A stretch of 64,000 nucleotides of DNA from Bacteroidota bacterium (GCA_023416995.1 JAEZGI010000027.1:62001-126000), one strand, 5' to 3'. Shown: positions 9,148-18,734, counted from the stretch's first letter. The notes: generated by a model from the letters alone, not told the origin. Numbers and translations: made by a program.

Positions 9148-10635
9148 TTAAATGGTATATTTTGAAAGGTCTGATTTCCAGTATTCGTATGCAGCGAGAT
9201 TAGCATCCTGCTGTTCATTATCGGGCTCAATGCGGCGGATAACTTCCATTCCTTTATAGCTTTCTGCAAGTGAGCTGTAAGCGCCACAGCCAACGCCGGC
9301 GGCACGCGCCGCTCCGGTGGCTCCATCCGTATTATATAGTTCAACCACACAACCCGTAGTATTACAAAAGGTGGAAGCAAACAGATCACTCAAAAACATA
9401 TTTGCATATCCTGCACGAACAGTTTTCATCTTAAGCCCCATCGACTCCATTACTTCCATCCCATAACGGAGCGCGAAAACAATACCTTCCTGTGCTGCGC
9501 GAGCCACGTGTGAACGATCATGGCGATTGAACTGCAGGCCCTGCAACATCGCACCGGGATCAGCATTTTCCAGTACGCGTTCGGCTCCATTACCAAAAGG
9601 ATAAAATCTTAAACCTTCTGAACCCACAGGTGCACGTGAAGCTTCCTGGTTCATCGCAGCATAAGAAAGATCGGTAAAGAAATTTCGACGCAACCAACTA
9701 TTGAGACTGCCGGTTCCGTTCACACATAATAATACGCCGTAACGGGGTTGCTTTTCCGTGTGGCTGATATGAACAAAATTATTTACCCGTGATTGCGGAT
9801 CATATTCTGCAGCATCAATAACACCATAAACCACACCCGAAGTACCTGCCGTGGCAGCTACCTCGCCGGGGTTCAGTACATTCAGTGAACCCGCATTGTT
9901 CGGTTGATCACCTGCCCTGTAACATACAGGTATACCTGCAACAAGGTTAAGTGCTTTGGCCGCGGTTTCATGTAACCTTCCCTGTTCACCAAATGTAGGA
10001 ACAAGGTCAGCAAGTAAGTGCTCTTCAATACCATAATGTTCCAGTAATTCAGTTGCAACTCTGGCATCGCGGAAGTTCCAGAATATACCTTCAGACAAAC
10101 CAGAAACAGTAGTGGCAGCCTTGCCTGTTAACATCAGCGCAATGAAATCACCGGGCAACATGATTTTATAAATACGTTCATATAACTCAGGCTGATTTTC
10201 CTTTACCCACTTCAGTTTTGAAGCAGTAAAGTTCCCGGGTGAATTCAGGAAACGTTCCAGGCAATAATCATGACCCAATGCATTGAACGCTGCATTGCCC
10301 GTTTCAACAGCGCGGCTGTCGCACCAGATGATCGAGCTTCTTAACGGCTTCATGTCTTTGTTAACGCAAACCAGGCCGTGCATTTGGTAAGAGATGCCAA
10401 TGGCTGCTATCTCATTGCCATTGAAAGAAACCTGGCTCTGCAATCGTGCGGTAGCAGCAATAAGTTCCTGCCACCATCTCATGGGGTCTTGTTCCGCAAA
10501 TCCGGGAGCTGGTGCAAGTATCTGCATTTCGTCAGCAGGAGAAAAAGCGCTTGCCACAGTTTTGCCGGTTGCAATTTCAAGCAACGCGGCCTTAACAGAT
10601 GATGATCCGATGTCGTAACCTAATGTGTATTTCAA
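9148..10635 (-). CDS. xylB: Xylulokinase (FGGY family)
   Basis: A 495-residue FGGY carbohydrate kinase. The N-terminal half carries the phosphate-binding GYDIGSSSVKAAL and IGISYQMHGLV; the C-terminal half carries RAGDQPNNAGSLNVLNPGEVAATAGTS-type sequence (two adjacent motifs) and an adenosine-binding segment GATGAARAAGVGCG. It phosphorylates D-xylulose to xylulose 5-phosphate for the pentose phosphate pathway. The assignment to xylulose rather than another ketose rests on its tight position between a sugar-type symporter (10 bases upstream) and xylA (12 bases downstream). Confidence 0.95.
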   Translation of the reverse strand: MKYTLGYDIGSSSVKAALLEIATGKTVASAFSPADEMQILAPAPGFAEQDPMRWWQELIAATARLQSQVSFNGNEIAAIGISYQMHGLVCVNKDMKPLRSSIIWCDSRAVETGNAAFNALGHDYCLERFLNSPGNFTASKLKWVKENQPELYERIYKIMLPGDFIALMLTGKAATTVSGLSEGIFWNFRDARVATELLEHYGIEEHLLADLVPTFGEQGRLHETAAKALNLVAGIPVCYRAGDQPNNAGSLNVLNPGEVAATAGTSGVVYGVIDAAEYDPQSRVNNFVHISHTEKQPRYGVLLCVNGTGSLNSWLRRNFFTDLSYAAMNQEASRAPVGSEGLRFYPFGNGAERVLENADPGAMLQGLQFNRHDRSHVARAAQEGIVFALRYGMEVMESMGLKMKTVRAGYANMFLSDLFASTFCNTTGCVVELYNTDGATGAARAAGVGCGAYSSLAESYKGMEVIRRIEPDNEQQDANLAAYEYWKSDLSKYTI

Positions 10636-10645
10636 AATATTTAGT

Positions 10646-12349
10646 TTACCAGAAAACAGTATATAAAGTTGTTAGAATTGCGAGAACGATAAATGTACCG
10701 ATCGCAAAACCAGGGTTGAGTTTGAACATCTTTGTATCAACCTCCAGCGCTTTGGGTTTAACACCTTTTGCATTCTCATAAAGACTGATAATGACCATCC
10801 CCGTTACGCTGAGTATAAATACAAAACCCATCCTGTCAAGGAAAGGTATCTCATAGACTCCGTCGCCATTAAGCTTTGAAAACCCTGAAGAAGCAAGGAA
10901 AGACAGGTCAGCGAAGTATGGGAGAAACTTGAAAATCATTGAAAAGATAAAACCACCTACGGTAGCAAATAATGCGGCATTGGAGGTTGTTTTTTTCCAG
11001 AAGAATCCCAGTATGAACATGGCGAATATTCCAGGGCTCACAAAGCCGGTATATTCCTGGATGTACTGGAAACCTTGTTTTCCTTCCCCCATCAGTTTTT
11101 CACCTACTACAAAGGCAAGGATCATTGCGATCACCATTGATACGATAACGGTTATCTTACCAATATTAACCAGCTTGGTATCTTCAGCATTTTTATCAAT
11201 TACCTTCTTATATATATCCAGAGAAAATATGGTTGCAATACTGTTTGCTTTACCCGCGAGTGAAGCAACTATAGCAGCAGTGAGCGCTGCAAAGGCAAGT
11301 CCCTTAAGACCAACAGGAAGCAGGTTCAATAAAGTGGGATATGCTTTATCAACAGCGAGCGTTCCTTTTGAATCAAGTAACTCACCGCTCGTGAAGTATC
11401 CTTTTTGATTAAGTATATAAACGGCAATACCTGGCAGAACAACGATGATGGGCATCAATAGTTTGAGAAACGCGGCGAAGAGGATACCACTTCTAGCAGT
11501 TTTCAAATCTGCGCCAAGTGCACGTTGGGTTATGTATTGATTACATCCCCAATAATTCAGGTTAGTGATCCACATACCACCGATCAGCACAGTAAGGCCG
11601 GGCAGATCAAGATAGTTCTCATTGTCTTTTCCAAGGATCATATGGAAATGATCATCCGCATCTCTGCGCATGATGCCGAGACCTTCCATGGCGCGAGACA
11701 AGCTATAGGTTCCACCGCTGGTATCTACCAGCAGGTTTAAGGCAAGATAGGTGGCTACCAGCCCACCCAGGATCAGAAAAAAAACCTGGATCACATCGGT
11801 GTAACCAATCACCTTCATACCTCCAAGTGTAATCAGGATGGCAAACACAGACAGGGCAAACATACACAGGTTGAGATCGATTCCTGATATACCACTCACC
11901 GCCAGCGCGCCGAGGTATAATATGGACATGAGGTTCACGACCACATAGAGGAATAACCAGAATATGGCCATGATGGTGCTCACCGTTCCGTTATATCGCT
12001 GGTTGAGAAACTGCGGCATGGTGTATATCTTATTCTTCAGATATACGGGTATAAAGAACACGGCAACTATTACAAGGCTGGCGGCGGCCATCCATTCATA
12101 AGTTGCAATAGCAAGCCCCATTTTGAATCCGGAGCCTGACATACCTATAAATTGTTCTGCGGAAATATTTGATGCAATCAGCGAGGCGCCTATTGCCCAC
12201 CAGGTGAGTGAACCTTCTGCGAGGAAGAAGTCTTTTGTTCCGAGGGAAGCCTTTCTTTTTCTTTGATAAATCCAGTATCCATATCCAGCTACTATAACGA
12301 AATATATCATAAACACTATGATATCCCTCCAATCCAGCGCATTGTTCAT
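10646..12349 (-). CDS. Sodium:solute symporter (SSS/SGLT family), probable xylose transporter
   Basis: A 567-residue polytopic membrane protein of the sodium:solute symporter family with about 14 predicted membrane helices. The SSS signature region is visible in SLTWWAIGASLIASNISAEQFIGMSG near residues 47-75 and GLAFAALTAAIVASLAGKANSIATIFSLD near the middle. SGLT-type members import sugars with Na+. It is the first gene of the operon with xylB and xylA, so xylose is the likely substrate by context. No XylR-type regulator is adjacent; the shared upstream region with queG spans about 100 bases. Confidence 0.93.
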   Translation of the reverse strand: MNNALDWRDIIVFMIYFVIVAGYGYWIYQRKRKASLGTKDFFLAEGSLTWWAIGASLIASNISAEQFIGMSGSGFKMGLAIATYEWMAAASLVIVAVFFIPVYLKNKIYTMPQFLNQRYNGTVSTIMAIFWLFLYVVVNLMSILYLGALAVSGISGIDLNLCMFALSVFAILITLGGMKVIGYTDVIQVFFLILGGLVATYLALNLLVDTSGGTYSLSRAMEGLGIMRRDADDHFHMILGKDNENYLDLPGLTVLIGGMWITNLNYWGCNQYITQRALGADLKTARSGILFAAFLKLLMPIIVVLPGIAVYILNQKGYFTSGELLDSKGTLAVDKAYPTLLNLLPVGLKGLAFAALTAAIVASLAGKANSIATIFSLDIYKKVIDKNAEDTKLVNIGKITVIVSMVIAMILAFVVGEKLMGEGKQGFQYIQEYTGFVSPGIFAMFILGFFWKKTTSNAALFATVGGFIFSMIFKFLPYFADLSFLASSGFSKLNGDGVYEIPFLDRMGFVFILSVTGMVIISLYENAKGVKPKALEVDTKMFKLNPGFAIGTFIVLAILTTLYTVFW

Positions 12350-12395
12350 ATTAACTACAACGTTTAAGCGGTTAATATAGGAAAAAATCAGTGAA

Positions 12396-12423
12396 TTGAA
12401 ACTTTGCTTTCGGCGTAACTTTG
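12396..12423 (+). promoter_or_regulatory. Bacteroidota-type promoter of queG
   Basis: TTG at 12396-12398 and TAACTTTG at 12416-12423 are separated by 17 bases, matching the -33/-7 (TTG ... TAnnTTTG) pattern of this phylum. The -7 element overlaps the longest possible open frame start, which argues for translation from the ATG at 12448. Confidence 0.65.
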
Positions 12424-12447
12424 CAACCTACGCAATCAAAGGCGCAC

Positions 12448-13410
12448 ATGAATGTTTTTACTAATACGGAAGATGTGAAGCGGTGGGCATTGGAACTCGG
12501 GTTCGATGCCTGTGGAATTGCCCGTGCAGGAAAACTGGAAGATGATGCAAGAAGGCTCGAAAACTGGCTTTCCAGCGGCATGCATGGCAGCATGAAGTAC
12601 ATGGAGAATCATTTTGATCTTCGTATCGACCCCACCCGCCTGGTGCCGGGAGCCAAATCCGTAATCACACTTCTGCTTAATTACTACCCTGCGCAGCACC
12701 AATCCGGTTCAACGGGTGTGAAAATATCAAAATATGCGTACGGACAGGACTATCATGAAGTGATAAGGGCCAAACTAAACCTGCTCCTGCATAAAATGCG
12801 GGAGAAGTTTGGAGATATTCAGGGGCGTGGTTTTGTTGATTCGGCGCCGGTGCTGGAAAGGGCCTGGGCAAACAAAAGTGGTCTTGGCTGGATAGGCAAA
12901 AATGGCAACCTGCTCACAAAATCGGGAGGTTCATTCTTTTTTATTGCCACACTCATAGTGGATCTTGAATTGAAGTATGAAGATCCGTATGTAAAAGATT
13001 ATTGCGGAAGTTGTACCAGGTGCATTGAGGCCTGCCCTACTGAAGCGATCAGTGAAAACAAAGTGGTAAATGGCAGTAAATGCATTTCATACTTTACAAT
13101 AGAACTGAAAGATGAATTGATTCCCCCCGAAATGAAAGACAGGTTTGACAACTGGATGTTTGGTTGTGACACCTGCCAGGATGTTTGCCCCTGGAACAGG
13201 TTTTCTGAACCACATAAAGAACCGAATTTCACACCAATTCCAGAAATACTCGAATACAGTGCTAACGACTGGCAACAGCTTACAGAAGCGTCTTTTAAAA
13301 AGATATTCCGTATGTCGCCATTGAAGAGAACAAAATGGAAAGGCATTCAACGTAACCTCCGGTTCCTATCAATGTCTGAGCAGCCGTCGGAAGCTAACAA
13401 AGATCTTTAA
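12448..13410 (+). CDS. queG: Epoxyqueuosine reductase QueG
   Basis: A 320-residue cobalamin- and iron-sulfur-dependent enzyme that reduces epoxyqueuosine to queuosine in tRNA. The N-terminal DUF1730 domain is seen in the first 200 residues (ALELGFDACGIARAG, GRGFVDSAPVLERAWANKSGLGWIGKN). Two 4Fe-4S motifs follow: CGSCTRCIEACP and CDTCQDVCPWN. The start at 12448 was chosen over 12421 because a promoter -7 element covers the earlier site. Its 3' end overlaps the stop of the convergent barrel-protein gene by 4 bases. It is apparently transcribed alone. Confidence 0.95.
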   Translation: MNVFTNTEDVKRWALELGFDACGIARAGKLEDDARRLENWLSSGMHGSMKYMENHFDLRIDPTRLVPGAKSVITLLLNYYPAQHQSGSTGVKISKYAYGQDYHEVIRAKLNLLLHKMREKFGDIQGRGFVDSAPVLERAWANKSGLGWIGKNGNLLTKSGGSFFFIATLIVDLELKYEDPYVKDYCGSCTRCIEACPTEAISENKVVNGSKCISYFTIELKDELIPPEMKDRFDNWMFGCDTCQDVCPWNRFSEPHKEPNFTPIPEILEYSANDWQQLTEASFKKIFRMSPLKRTKWKGIQRNLRFLSMSEQPSEANKDL

Positions 13411-13976
13411 AACTGCCAGCCTATCTTCATCGAGACCCTGTTTAACCGGTAATCAAATCGTTCGGTATTGACCAGGCACGGCGGCCATTGACAGAAGGTT
13501 GTTATGGTTCTTTTTGATTCAAGCTGTTTATAAGAATATCCCAGGCTTAAAACGATAGCATCGCGCTGATTTTTGAAATATGCCTTATACCCCAGACTTC
13601 CTGCCCAATATAGACCTTTATCAAATTCCATGTCTTCTGTAGTTCCCCAACCAATCGTGGGACCTTCTTTAACCCAGGGGAGGTTAGTACCAAGATCACC
13701 TGCTGCAAAAAAAGTTCTGTTTTTAAATTGTACATCACGATTCAGCGAGAGAAACAGGGGAATCGATCTGTGTAAATAATAATCGAGCCCGGCACCGAGA
13801 CCAGCGTACCATCTTTTTACCTGCAGCCCGTGAATCGTCTGCAACTGAAAAGCGCCTTTGTGATTGTCGCCTTCAAGTAAACCAACGTAGTTCTGGGATC
13901 GGTATGAAACGTTCTTTTGTTGTGAATAAACGCTGATACAGCTAAGCAAACACAAGGTGATCAATGCTGTTTTCAT
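13407..13976 (-). CDS. Small outer-membrane beta-barrel protein (hypothetical)
   Basis: A 189-residue protein with a signal peptide (MKTALITLCLLSCISVYSQ) and a run of amphipathic strands ending in an aromatic residue (VSMKIGWQF), as expected for a small outer-membrane barrel. Repeated motifs such as WYAGLGAGLDYYL, YWAGSLGYKAYF and DAIVLSLGYSYKQL suit transmembrane strands. No enzymatic motif was seen. The start lies 2 bases after the LVIVD-protein stop, so it is translationally close and is the last gene of the sigma-factor operon. Confidence 0.75.
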   Translation of the reverse strand: MKTALITLCLLSCISVYSQQKNVSYRSQNYVGLLEGDNHKGAFQLQTIHGLQVKRWYAGLGAGLDYYLHRSIPLFLSLNRDVQFKNRTFFAAGDLGTNLPWVKEGPTIGWGTTEDMEFDKGLYWAGSLGYKAYFKNQRDAIVLSLGYSYKQLESKRTITTFCQWPPCLVNTERFDYRLNRVSMKIGWQF

Positions 13977-13978
13977 CT

Positions 13979-15229
13979 TTACTGTTTTCCGTTGATCTTT
14001 AGATTGCTTAAATGTTTCAACGAGTTTCTGCTGCTATAATCAAACTGATCTATTCCCGTTTTTGAAACAACAAGTAATTTGTTGTTCCATGCGATTGCAT
14101 CATAAGTATCAAGTCCCTTAACATGATGCAGTAATACTGGTTCTTTGACATTGCTTACATCAAACATCTTTATCCCGTCACGACCATCACAGATAAATAA
14201 GAGGTTATCATCTTTGCTTAAACCATGTGGATTTACCAACTGATGTGTAGCAACCAGCCGCGGAGTAAGGACATTACTCACATCAACTACATCAAGAACA
14301 TTTTGTACGCCGCCGCACCAATTCCCGGTTCTTAATGTTACATACGCATACTTATCATCCGCCACAACGGGGTCACAGGCACGGGCATGCGAAAAACTGC
14401 TAAGACGGTCAGGCGCTGATGCATTGGTGATGCCATAGATAAACATACCAGAAGATGAACCGATGAACAGTTTGTCTTTGAATGGAAAGATCGTTTCTAT
14501 GTCCATCCCTACCTGTGATACTTTTTCGATGCGGGGCTCAGCGGGCTCGGTTAGTGACAACGCTGTAAGATCTCTTGTACCAACGGTGTACATGTAGTCG
14601 TTGACGATGGTGAATCTGGCCATCGATCCCCCGGTGCCAGGCACACCCGTATTGGAATTGCCTGAAATGGCTGCAAAATCAAGAAAACAATTTCTGCAAC
14701 CGCCGGCCCAGGGATTGGTGCCTTCCTGCACTATTGTATCCCTGGCTATCCAATCAACCAGTACTTTGCTTGTATCGGCTTCAAAGTTTGAACCATATAA
14801 GCGTTCAGGAAACAGTTTTGGCAATACACTGATTAAGCGCGTATTTAAAGGATCGGAAATATCAATTGTAACAAGATCAGTGAACATATCCGCATACAGA
14901 TACTTCCCCCTGACAGCTATATCGTTGTTTCCCGGGATTTTTATAAATGCCTTTATTTTCGGAGCAGCCGGATCCCGGTTATCGATGATGTGAACACCTC
15001 TATTGATTTCATTGAGAAAGATGTAGTGATTGTACATGTATATCTTGCCCGGAGAGGACAAAGACTGCACGGGGCCGTTTTTGATGCTGGCAATAACCTC
15101 TTCCCTGGTTTGGTAAACAGGCGTGTAAATTGTGTATGTTTTGGTAAGCTTATCCTTTACACAACTACCGAATAAAAGGATGGTGCATATCCCAAAACAA
15201 AGATTTAGAATTGAAGATTTTGGTATCAT
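13979..15229 (-). CDS. LVIVD-repeat lipoprotein (beta-propeller)
   Basis: A 416-residue surface or periplasmic lipoprotein. The start at 15229 (MIPKSSILNLCFGICTILLFGSC) gives a good lipoprotein signal with the lipid-attachment Cys about 23 residues in. Repeats of the LVIVD type are visible: GVHIIDNRDPAAPKI, LVTIDISDPLNTRLI, ALSLTEPAEPRIEKV, VLDVVDVSNVLTPRLV and IKMFDVSNVKEPVLL. These fold as propeller blades. The longer open frame starting at 15268 adds a Cys-rich, non-signal N-terminus and is less likely. It is in the ECF sigma operon, 47 bases after the PorT-like gene and 2 bases before the small barrel gene. Confidence 0.85.
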   Translation of the reverse strand: MIPKSSILNLCFGICTILLFGSCVKDKLTKTYTIYTPVYQTREEVIASIKNGPVQSLSSPGKIYMYNHYIFLNEINRGVHIIDNRDPAAPKIKAFIKIPGNNDIAVRGKYLYADMFTDLVTIDISDPLNTRLISVLPKLFPERLYGSNFEADTSKVLVDWIARDTIVQEGTNPWAGGCRNCFLDFAAISGNSNTGVPGTGGSMARFTIVNDYMYTVGTRDLTALSLTEPAEPRIEKVSQVGMDIETIFPFKDKLFIGSSSGMFIYGITNASAPDRLSSFSHARACDPVVADDKYAYVTLRTGNWCGGVQNVLDVVDVSNVLTPRLVATHQLVNPHGLSKDDNLLFICDGRDGIKMFDVSNVKEPVLLHHVKGLDTYDAIAWNNKLLVVSKTGIDQFDYSSRNSLKHLSNLKINGKQ

Positions 15230-15276
15230 ACAGCAATAGTTTTTTTGCTGACATGAAAACTTCAACAACCGTTGCT

Positions 15277-16779
15277 TTACTTTTTATTTAATTGTAACTG
15301 CAAATCAAGCGATACAGAAGCAAGATGTTTTTTACCTGCAAAATGATTGTTGAACAAAGGACTGGCGTGATACTTCACTGAAGGGCCGATCCACAGTGGC
15401 ATTTTTGATCGTGAAAGTATACCAGCTGAGAAACCGGTTGATAGTGCAACCTGTGTGTTTTTGTATTGTGAATCGTCTTTATAATAAACACCGGTACCAC
15501 TGTCAAACAGCAATGCATCACTTGCAAACATCTGTGATATACTTACGCCAAGATTCCAAAGGATTGGCGTGGTCAAACTTTTATTAAGTTGGGTATGCAG
15601 TTGAACCGGCAACTCGATAAAATGATAGCGATTGCTGAATCTTGACTGGTGATCGGGACGGTAATACCTGCTCACATTTGCTACCTGTGCACCGCTGTTG
15701 ACAAGTCTTGAACTATCCACCCTGTTGCCTACGTAAATAATATTGTTGTACTGGCTGTATTGCAAACCGGCAGACACAGAAAATCTTTTAGACAGTGAGG
15801 TTTTTACATAACCACCGATGGAGAATGACACACCTGGCTTTACAACGGAAGCCGTTGGTACTGGAATTCCGGTGATGTTTGGCGCAAAAACAAAGTTGTT
15901 GCTGGCGAGCCGGTCAACCGGCATTGCATCGGCAAGATTGGTTGCATGAAAAAGCGAACCCAGTTTACTTTCCTGGAGTTTTGAAATACCGCCGGACACG
16001 TTTAAACCCAGTTCCCACTTTCTGCGGGGTTTATTTTTCTTGCCACTGGTATTTATTGGTGCAGCTGCCTCTACAAGCGCTGAATCAACCTTTAGAAAAC
16101 TACTGTCTGCTACAGCAGCGACATCATTTGAAGTGGAGATATTGTTATCAGTTGATTTTTGATCTGCAGTTTGATCAGTATTGATATCTGATTGTTGTTT
16201 TTGATCACCGGTCACTGATTCGCTTTCGGCGCGGTTTGTATCAGAGACCTTGTTATCGCCTGGTTTTGACTTTGAAGATGCGATATAGTTTTTCTTTCCG
16301 GAAACAGATGCCGCTGCTGGTTTATATCTGTTATCCTGTGTGGCAATCTGGCCTTTAGGATTTGAAAACGGCGGAACGGTTGAAACGCGGTCTGCTTTCG
16401 GTGCGTTTACAGGTTCGGGTGATTCGGCTTCACCAGGCGCTTCTGCTTTTAGCTGACTTTTGTTGTTGTTATCCCGGGAAAGTTGATCTATAGGTTGTTG
16501 ATCATTAGAGCGTGTAGTGTTATTATCATCAGCGTTTGTTTTGTCAGCAATTGTTGTTTTTGAAGAAACCGCAAGTGAACCCGAGGAAAGGTCGGCATTG
16601 TACAGAAAATATCCGCCAGTGCCAAGTAATACCAGTAATACTGGTAACCAGATAATGCCCCGTCGCCTTGAGCGTTCGGGCAGGCTGGCCTGGATACCTT
16701 TCCAAACATCATCAGATGGCCGGAACTTCAGTTCGTCCATCTTTCGCCTCACCTGTTTTTCAAATTCATGGTCGGACAT
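15277..16779 (-). CDS. Membrane-anchored protein with PorT-like barrel domain, possible anti-sigma factor
   Basis: A 500-residue protein. Residues 1-40 are a charged cytosolic segment (EFEKQVRRKMDELKFRPSDDVW), followed by one membrane helix (IIWLPVLLVLLGTGGYFLY, about 41-60), a long Asp/Asn/Ser/Lys-rich linker to about 245, and a C-terminal domain of amphipathic strands typical of PorT/OmpW-like barrels ending in SVSLDLQLQLNKK. The gene overlaps the ECF sigma gene by 14 bases, so the cytosolic tail may hold the sigma factor, as anti-sigma proteins do. No ZAS or FecR motif was found, so this role is inferred only from position. Confidence 0.75.
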   Translation of the reverse strand: MSDHEFEKQVRRKMDELKFRPSDDVWKGIQASLPERSRRRGIIWLPVLLVLLGTGGYFLYNADLSSGSLAVSSKTTIADKTNADDNNTTRSNDQQPIDQLSRDNNNKSQLKAEAPGEAESPEPVNAPKADRVSTVPPFSNPKGQIATQDNRYKPAAASVSGKKNYIASSKSKPGDNKVSDTNRAESESVTGDQKQQSDINTDQTADQKSTDNNISTSNDVAAVADSSFLKVDSALVEAAAPINTSGKKNKPRRKWELGLNVSGGISKLQESKLGSLFHATNLADAMPVDRLASNNFVFAPNITGIPVPTASVVKPGVSFSIGGYVKTSLSKRFSVSAGLQYSQYNNIIYVGNRVDSSRLVNSGAQVANVSRYYRPDHQSRFSNRYHFIELPVQLHTQLNKSLTTPILWNLGVSISQMFASDALLFDSGTGVYYKDDSQYKNTQVALSTGFSAGILSRSKMPLWIGPSVKYHASPLFNNHFAGKKHLASVSLDLQLQLNKK

Positions 16780-17326
16780 AACTCTCCAATTTAATTGCTT
16801 CCGAATGTTTTTTTAGCCAGCTTATCAGCAGGCTCCTTGCACGTGAATATTGTGACCTTGATGTTCCTTCGTTTATTCCCAGCATTTTCCCGATTTCGAC
16901 ATGCGAATACCCTTCTACTGCGTGCATATTAAAGATGGTCTGATAACCGGTAGGTAGTTGCCGGATCATTTCCGCCAGATCTTTTGCATTGAGTCGCATC
17001 TCGGGGTTGTCGGAAGTTACGGGATGCATGGTATTGTCTAGAAATGCCAGATCTGACTGGTAACGGCTGTTTTGTTTGAGGAAGTTTAATGCGGTATTTA
17101 CCATAATACGGCGGATCCATCCGCCCAGCTCGCCTTCAGATTTATACTGATGCAGATTACGGAACACCTTGATAAACCCTTCCTGAAGTACATCCTCAGC
17201 GTCGGTCATCGATTTGGTATAGCGATAACAAACCGCCAGCATTCCTTCCGAAAAGTGGTCGTAAAGCTCCCTCTGAGCCTCCGGTTTCGCCTTGAGGCAA
17301 TCTTTTACCAGTCTCTGATAATCCAT
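16766..17326 (-). CDS. ECF-type RNA polymerase sigma-70 factor
   Basis: A 186-residue sigma factor with region 2 (AVCYRYTKSMTDAEDVLQEGFIKVFRNL) and region 4 (EMIRQLPTGYQTIFNMHAVEGYSHVEIGKMLGINEGTSRSQYSRAR). It directs core RNA polymerase to a specific regulon. It heads a minus-strand operon and its 3' end overlaps the start of the membrane-anchored PorT-like gene by 14 bases, suggesting coupled translation of a sigma/anti-sigma pair. Confidence 0.93.
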   Translation of the reverse strand: MDYQRLVKDCLKAKPEAQRELYDHFSEGMLAVCYRYTKSMTDAEDVLQEGFIKVFRNLHQYKSEGELGGWIRRIMVNTALNFLKQNSRYQSDLAFLDNTMHPVTSDNPEMRLNAKDLAEMIRQLPTGYQTIFNMHAVEGYSHVEIGKMLGINEGTSRSQYSRARSLLISWLKKHSEAIKLESYVRP

Positions 17327-17412
17327 TTCTTAACAGCTCTTGACAATTTATATACTTTTTCCGTTGCACGTTGCCCGCCGCAACTGAGGTTTTTTCCCTA
17401 ACCGCCGGTTCC

Positions 17413-17420
17413 TATCTTTG
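17413..17420 (+). promoter_or_regulatory. -7 promoter element of bioA
   Basis: TATCTTTG matches the TAnnTTTG consensus and ends 6 bases before the ATG at 17427, so the transcript leader would be only a few bases long. No clear -33 TTG was found. Confidence 0.55.
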
Positions 17421-17426
17421 ATTTTC

Positions 17427-18734
17427 ATGGAAAATCCACTTTCATCAAGGGATCAGGCAGTGATCTGGCACCCTTACACGCCGCAAAAATATGCTCCTCA
17501 ACCAATCGCCATAGCAAAAGGGGAAGGACTGTATATTATTGATACAAACGGTAAAAAATATATGGATTGCATCAGCAGCTGGTGGGTAACCATTCATGGC
17601 CACGGGCATCCATACATCGCTAAAAAAATATATGAGCAGGCCCTTGCGCTGGAACAGGTTATTTTCGCGGGCTTCACCCACGAACCCGCGGTACAACTTG
17701 CTGAACGGCTGTTGCCAGTTTTGCCTGGCTCATTTTCCCGGATATTTTATTCCGACAACGGATCGACCGCCGTAGAAGTCGCCATTAAAATGGCATTGCA
17801 ATTTTGGTGGAACAAGGGCTTTACACAAAAAACGACAGTATTCGCGTTCTCAAACGCGTACCACGGTGACACTTTCGGCGCAATGAGCGTTAGTGGCAGG
17901 AGTATATTCACCGCTGCATTTGACCGGTTTATGTTCGAAGTAGTTTATCTCGATATACCCAATGAAACAAATTTTGAATCTAACAAAGACAGGATCGATG
18001 CGGTAGCAGAAACGGCCGCCTGTTTTATCTACGAACCTTTGCTGCAGGGCGCCGGTGGTATGTTGATGTACTCTCCGGCAACCATGGATCACCTGCTTGA
18101 TTATATCAAATCCAAAGATATTATCACTATCGCGGATGAGGTTTTAACAGGTTTTGGCCGGACAGGTACCTTGTTTGCGGGCGAGCAGCTAAAAAACAAA
18201 GCTGATATAATCTGTCTTAGCAAAGGACTTACCGGTGGCACAATGGCCCTGGGAGTCACCGCCTGCACCCCTGATATTTATGAGGCTTTTCTAACCGATG
18301 ACAAATACAAAACCTTTTTTCACGGTCACTCTTTTACCGCGAACCCAATTGCCTGCGCGGCTGCCCTGGCCAGTCTCGATCTGTTGCTGGACAATAAGTG
18401 CCGTGAACAATTAAGTATGATCTGCCAGGCACAGACAGTTTTTACGGCAAGGCTCGAAAGGGAATCCAGCAACAGTATCACTGCCATACGGCAGTTAGGA
18501 ACAATTGTAGCGTTTGATATTAAAAGTCAGAAGAATCATTATCTCGAAACTACCGGCGCCGAACTCGCAAAGCGGATCATGGAACAAGGCATCTACCTGC
18601 GTCCGCTTGGTAATACCATTTATCTTATGCCACCTTACTGTATAACTGCGAGCGAACTTGAATTTGTTCACGATACGCTGATTGCATTATTGAACCAGGA
18701 TCATATCGTGCCCGAAAACGAGAAACCCGCTTAA
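17427..18734 (+). CDS. bioA: Adenosylmethionine-8-amino-7-oxononanoate aminotransferase BioA
   Basis: A 435-residue class III aminotransferase dependent on PLP. It makes 7,8-diaminononanoate from KAPA in biotin synthesis, with SAM as the amino donor. Key segments are IWHPYTPQKYAP (typical BioA N-terminus), MDCISSWWVTIHGHGHP, YSDNGSTAVEVAIKMALQFW, the PLP-contacting ITIADEVLTGFGRTG, and the Schiff-base lysine K266 in CLSKGLTGG. The ATG at 17427 is preferred to a TTG at 17418, which lies inside the promoter element. No other bio gene is adjacent. Confidence 0.95.
   Translation: MENPLSSRDQAVIWHPYTPQKYAPQPIAIAKGEGLYIIDTNGKKYMDCISSWWVTIHGHGHPYIAKKIYEQALALEQVIFAGFTHEPAVQLAERLLPVLPGSFSRIFYSDNGSTAVEVAIKMALQFWWNKGFTQKTTVFAFSNAYHGDTFGAMSVSGRSIFTAAFDRFMFEVVYLDIPNETNFESNKDRIDAVAETAACFIYEPLLQGAGGMLMYSPATMDHLLDYIKSKDIITIADEVLTGFGRTGTLFAGEQLKNKADIICLSKGLTGGTMALGVTACTPDIYEAFLTDDKYKTFFHGHSFTANPIACAAALASLDLLLDNKCREQLSMICQAQTVFTARLERESSNSITAIRQLGTIVAFDIKSQKNHYLETTGAELAKRIMEQGIYLRPLGNTIYLMPPYCITASELEFVHDTLIALLNQDHIVPENEKPA

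Noticed and set aside
15230..15268. Upstream extension of the LVIVD lipoprotein (MLKFSCQQKNYCC)
   Set aside because: The first Met after this stretch gives a standard lipoprotein signal; the extension would bury it.
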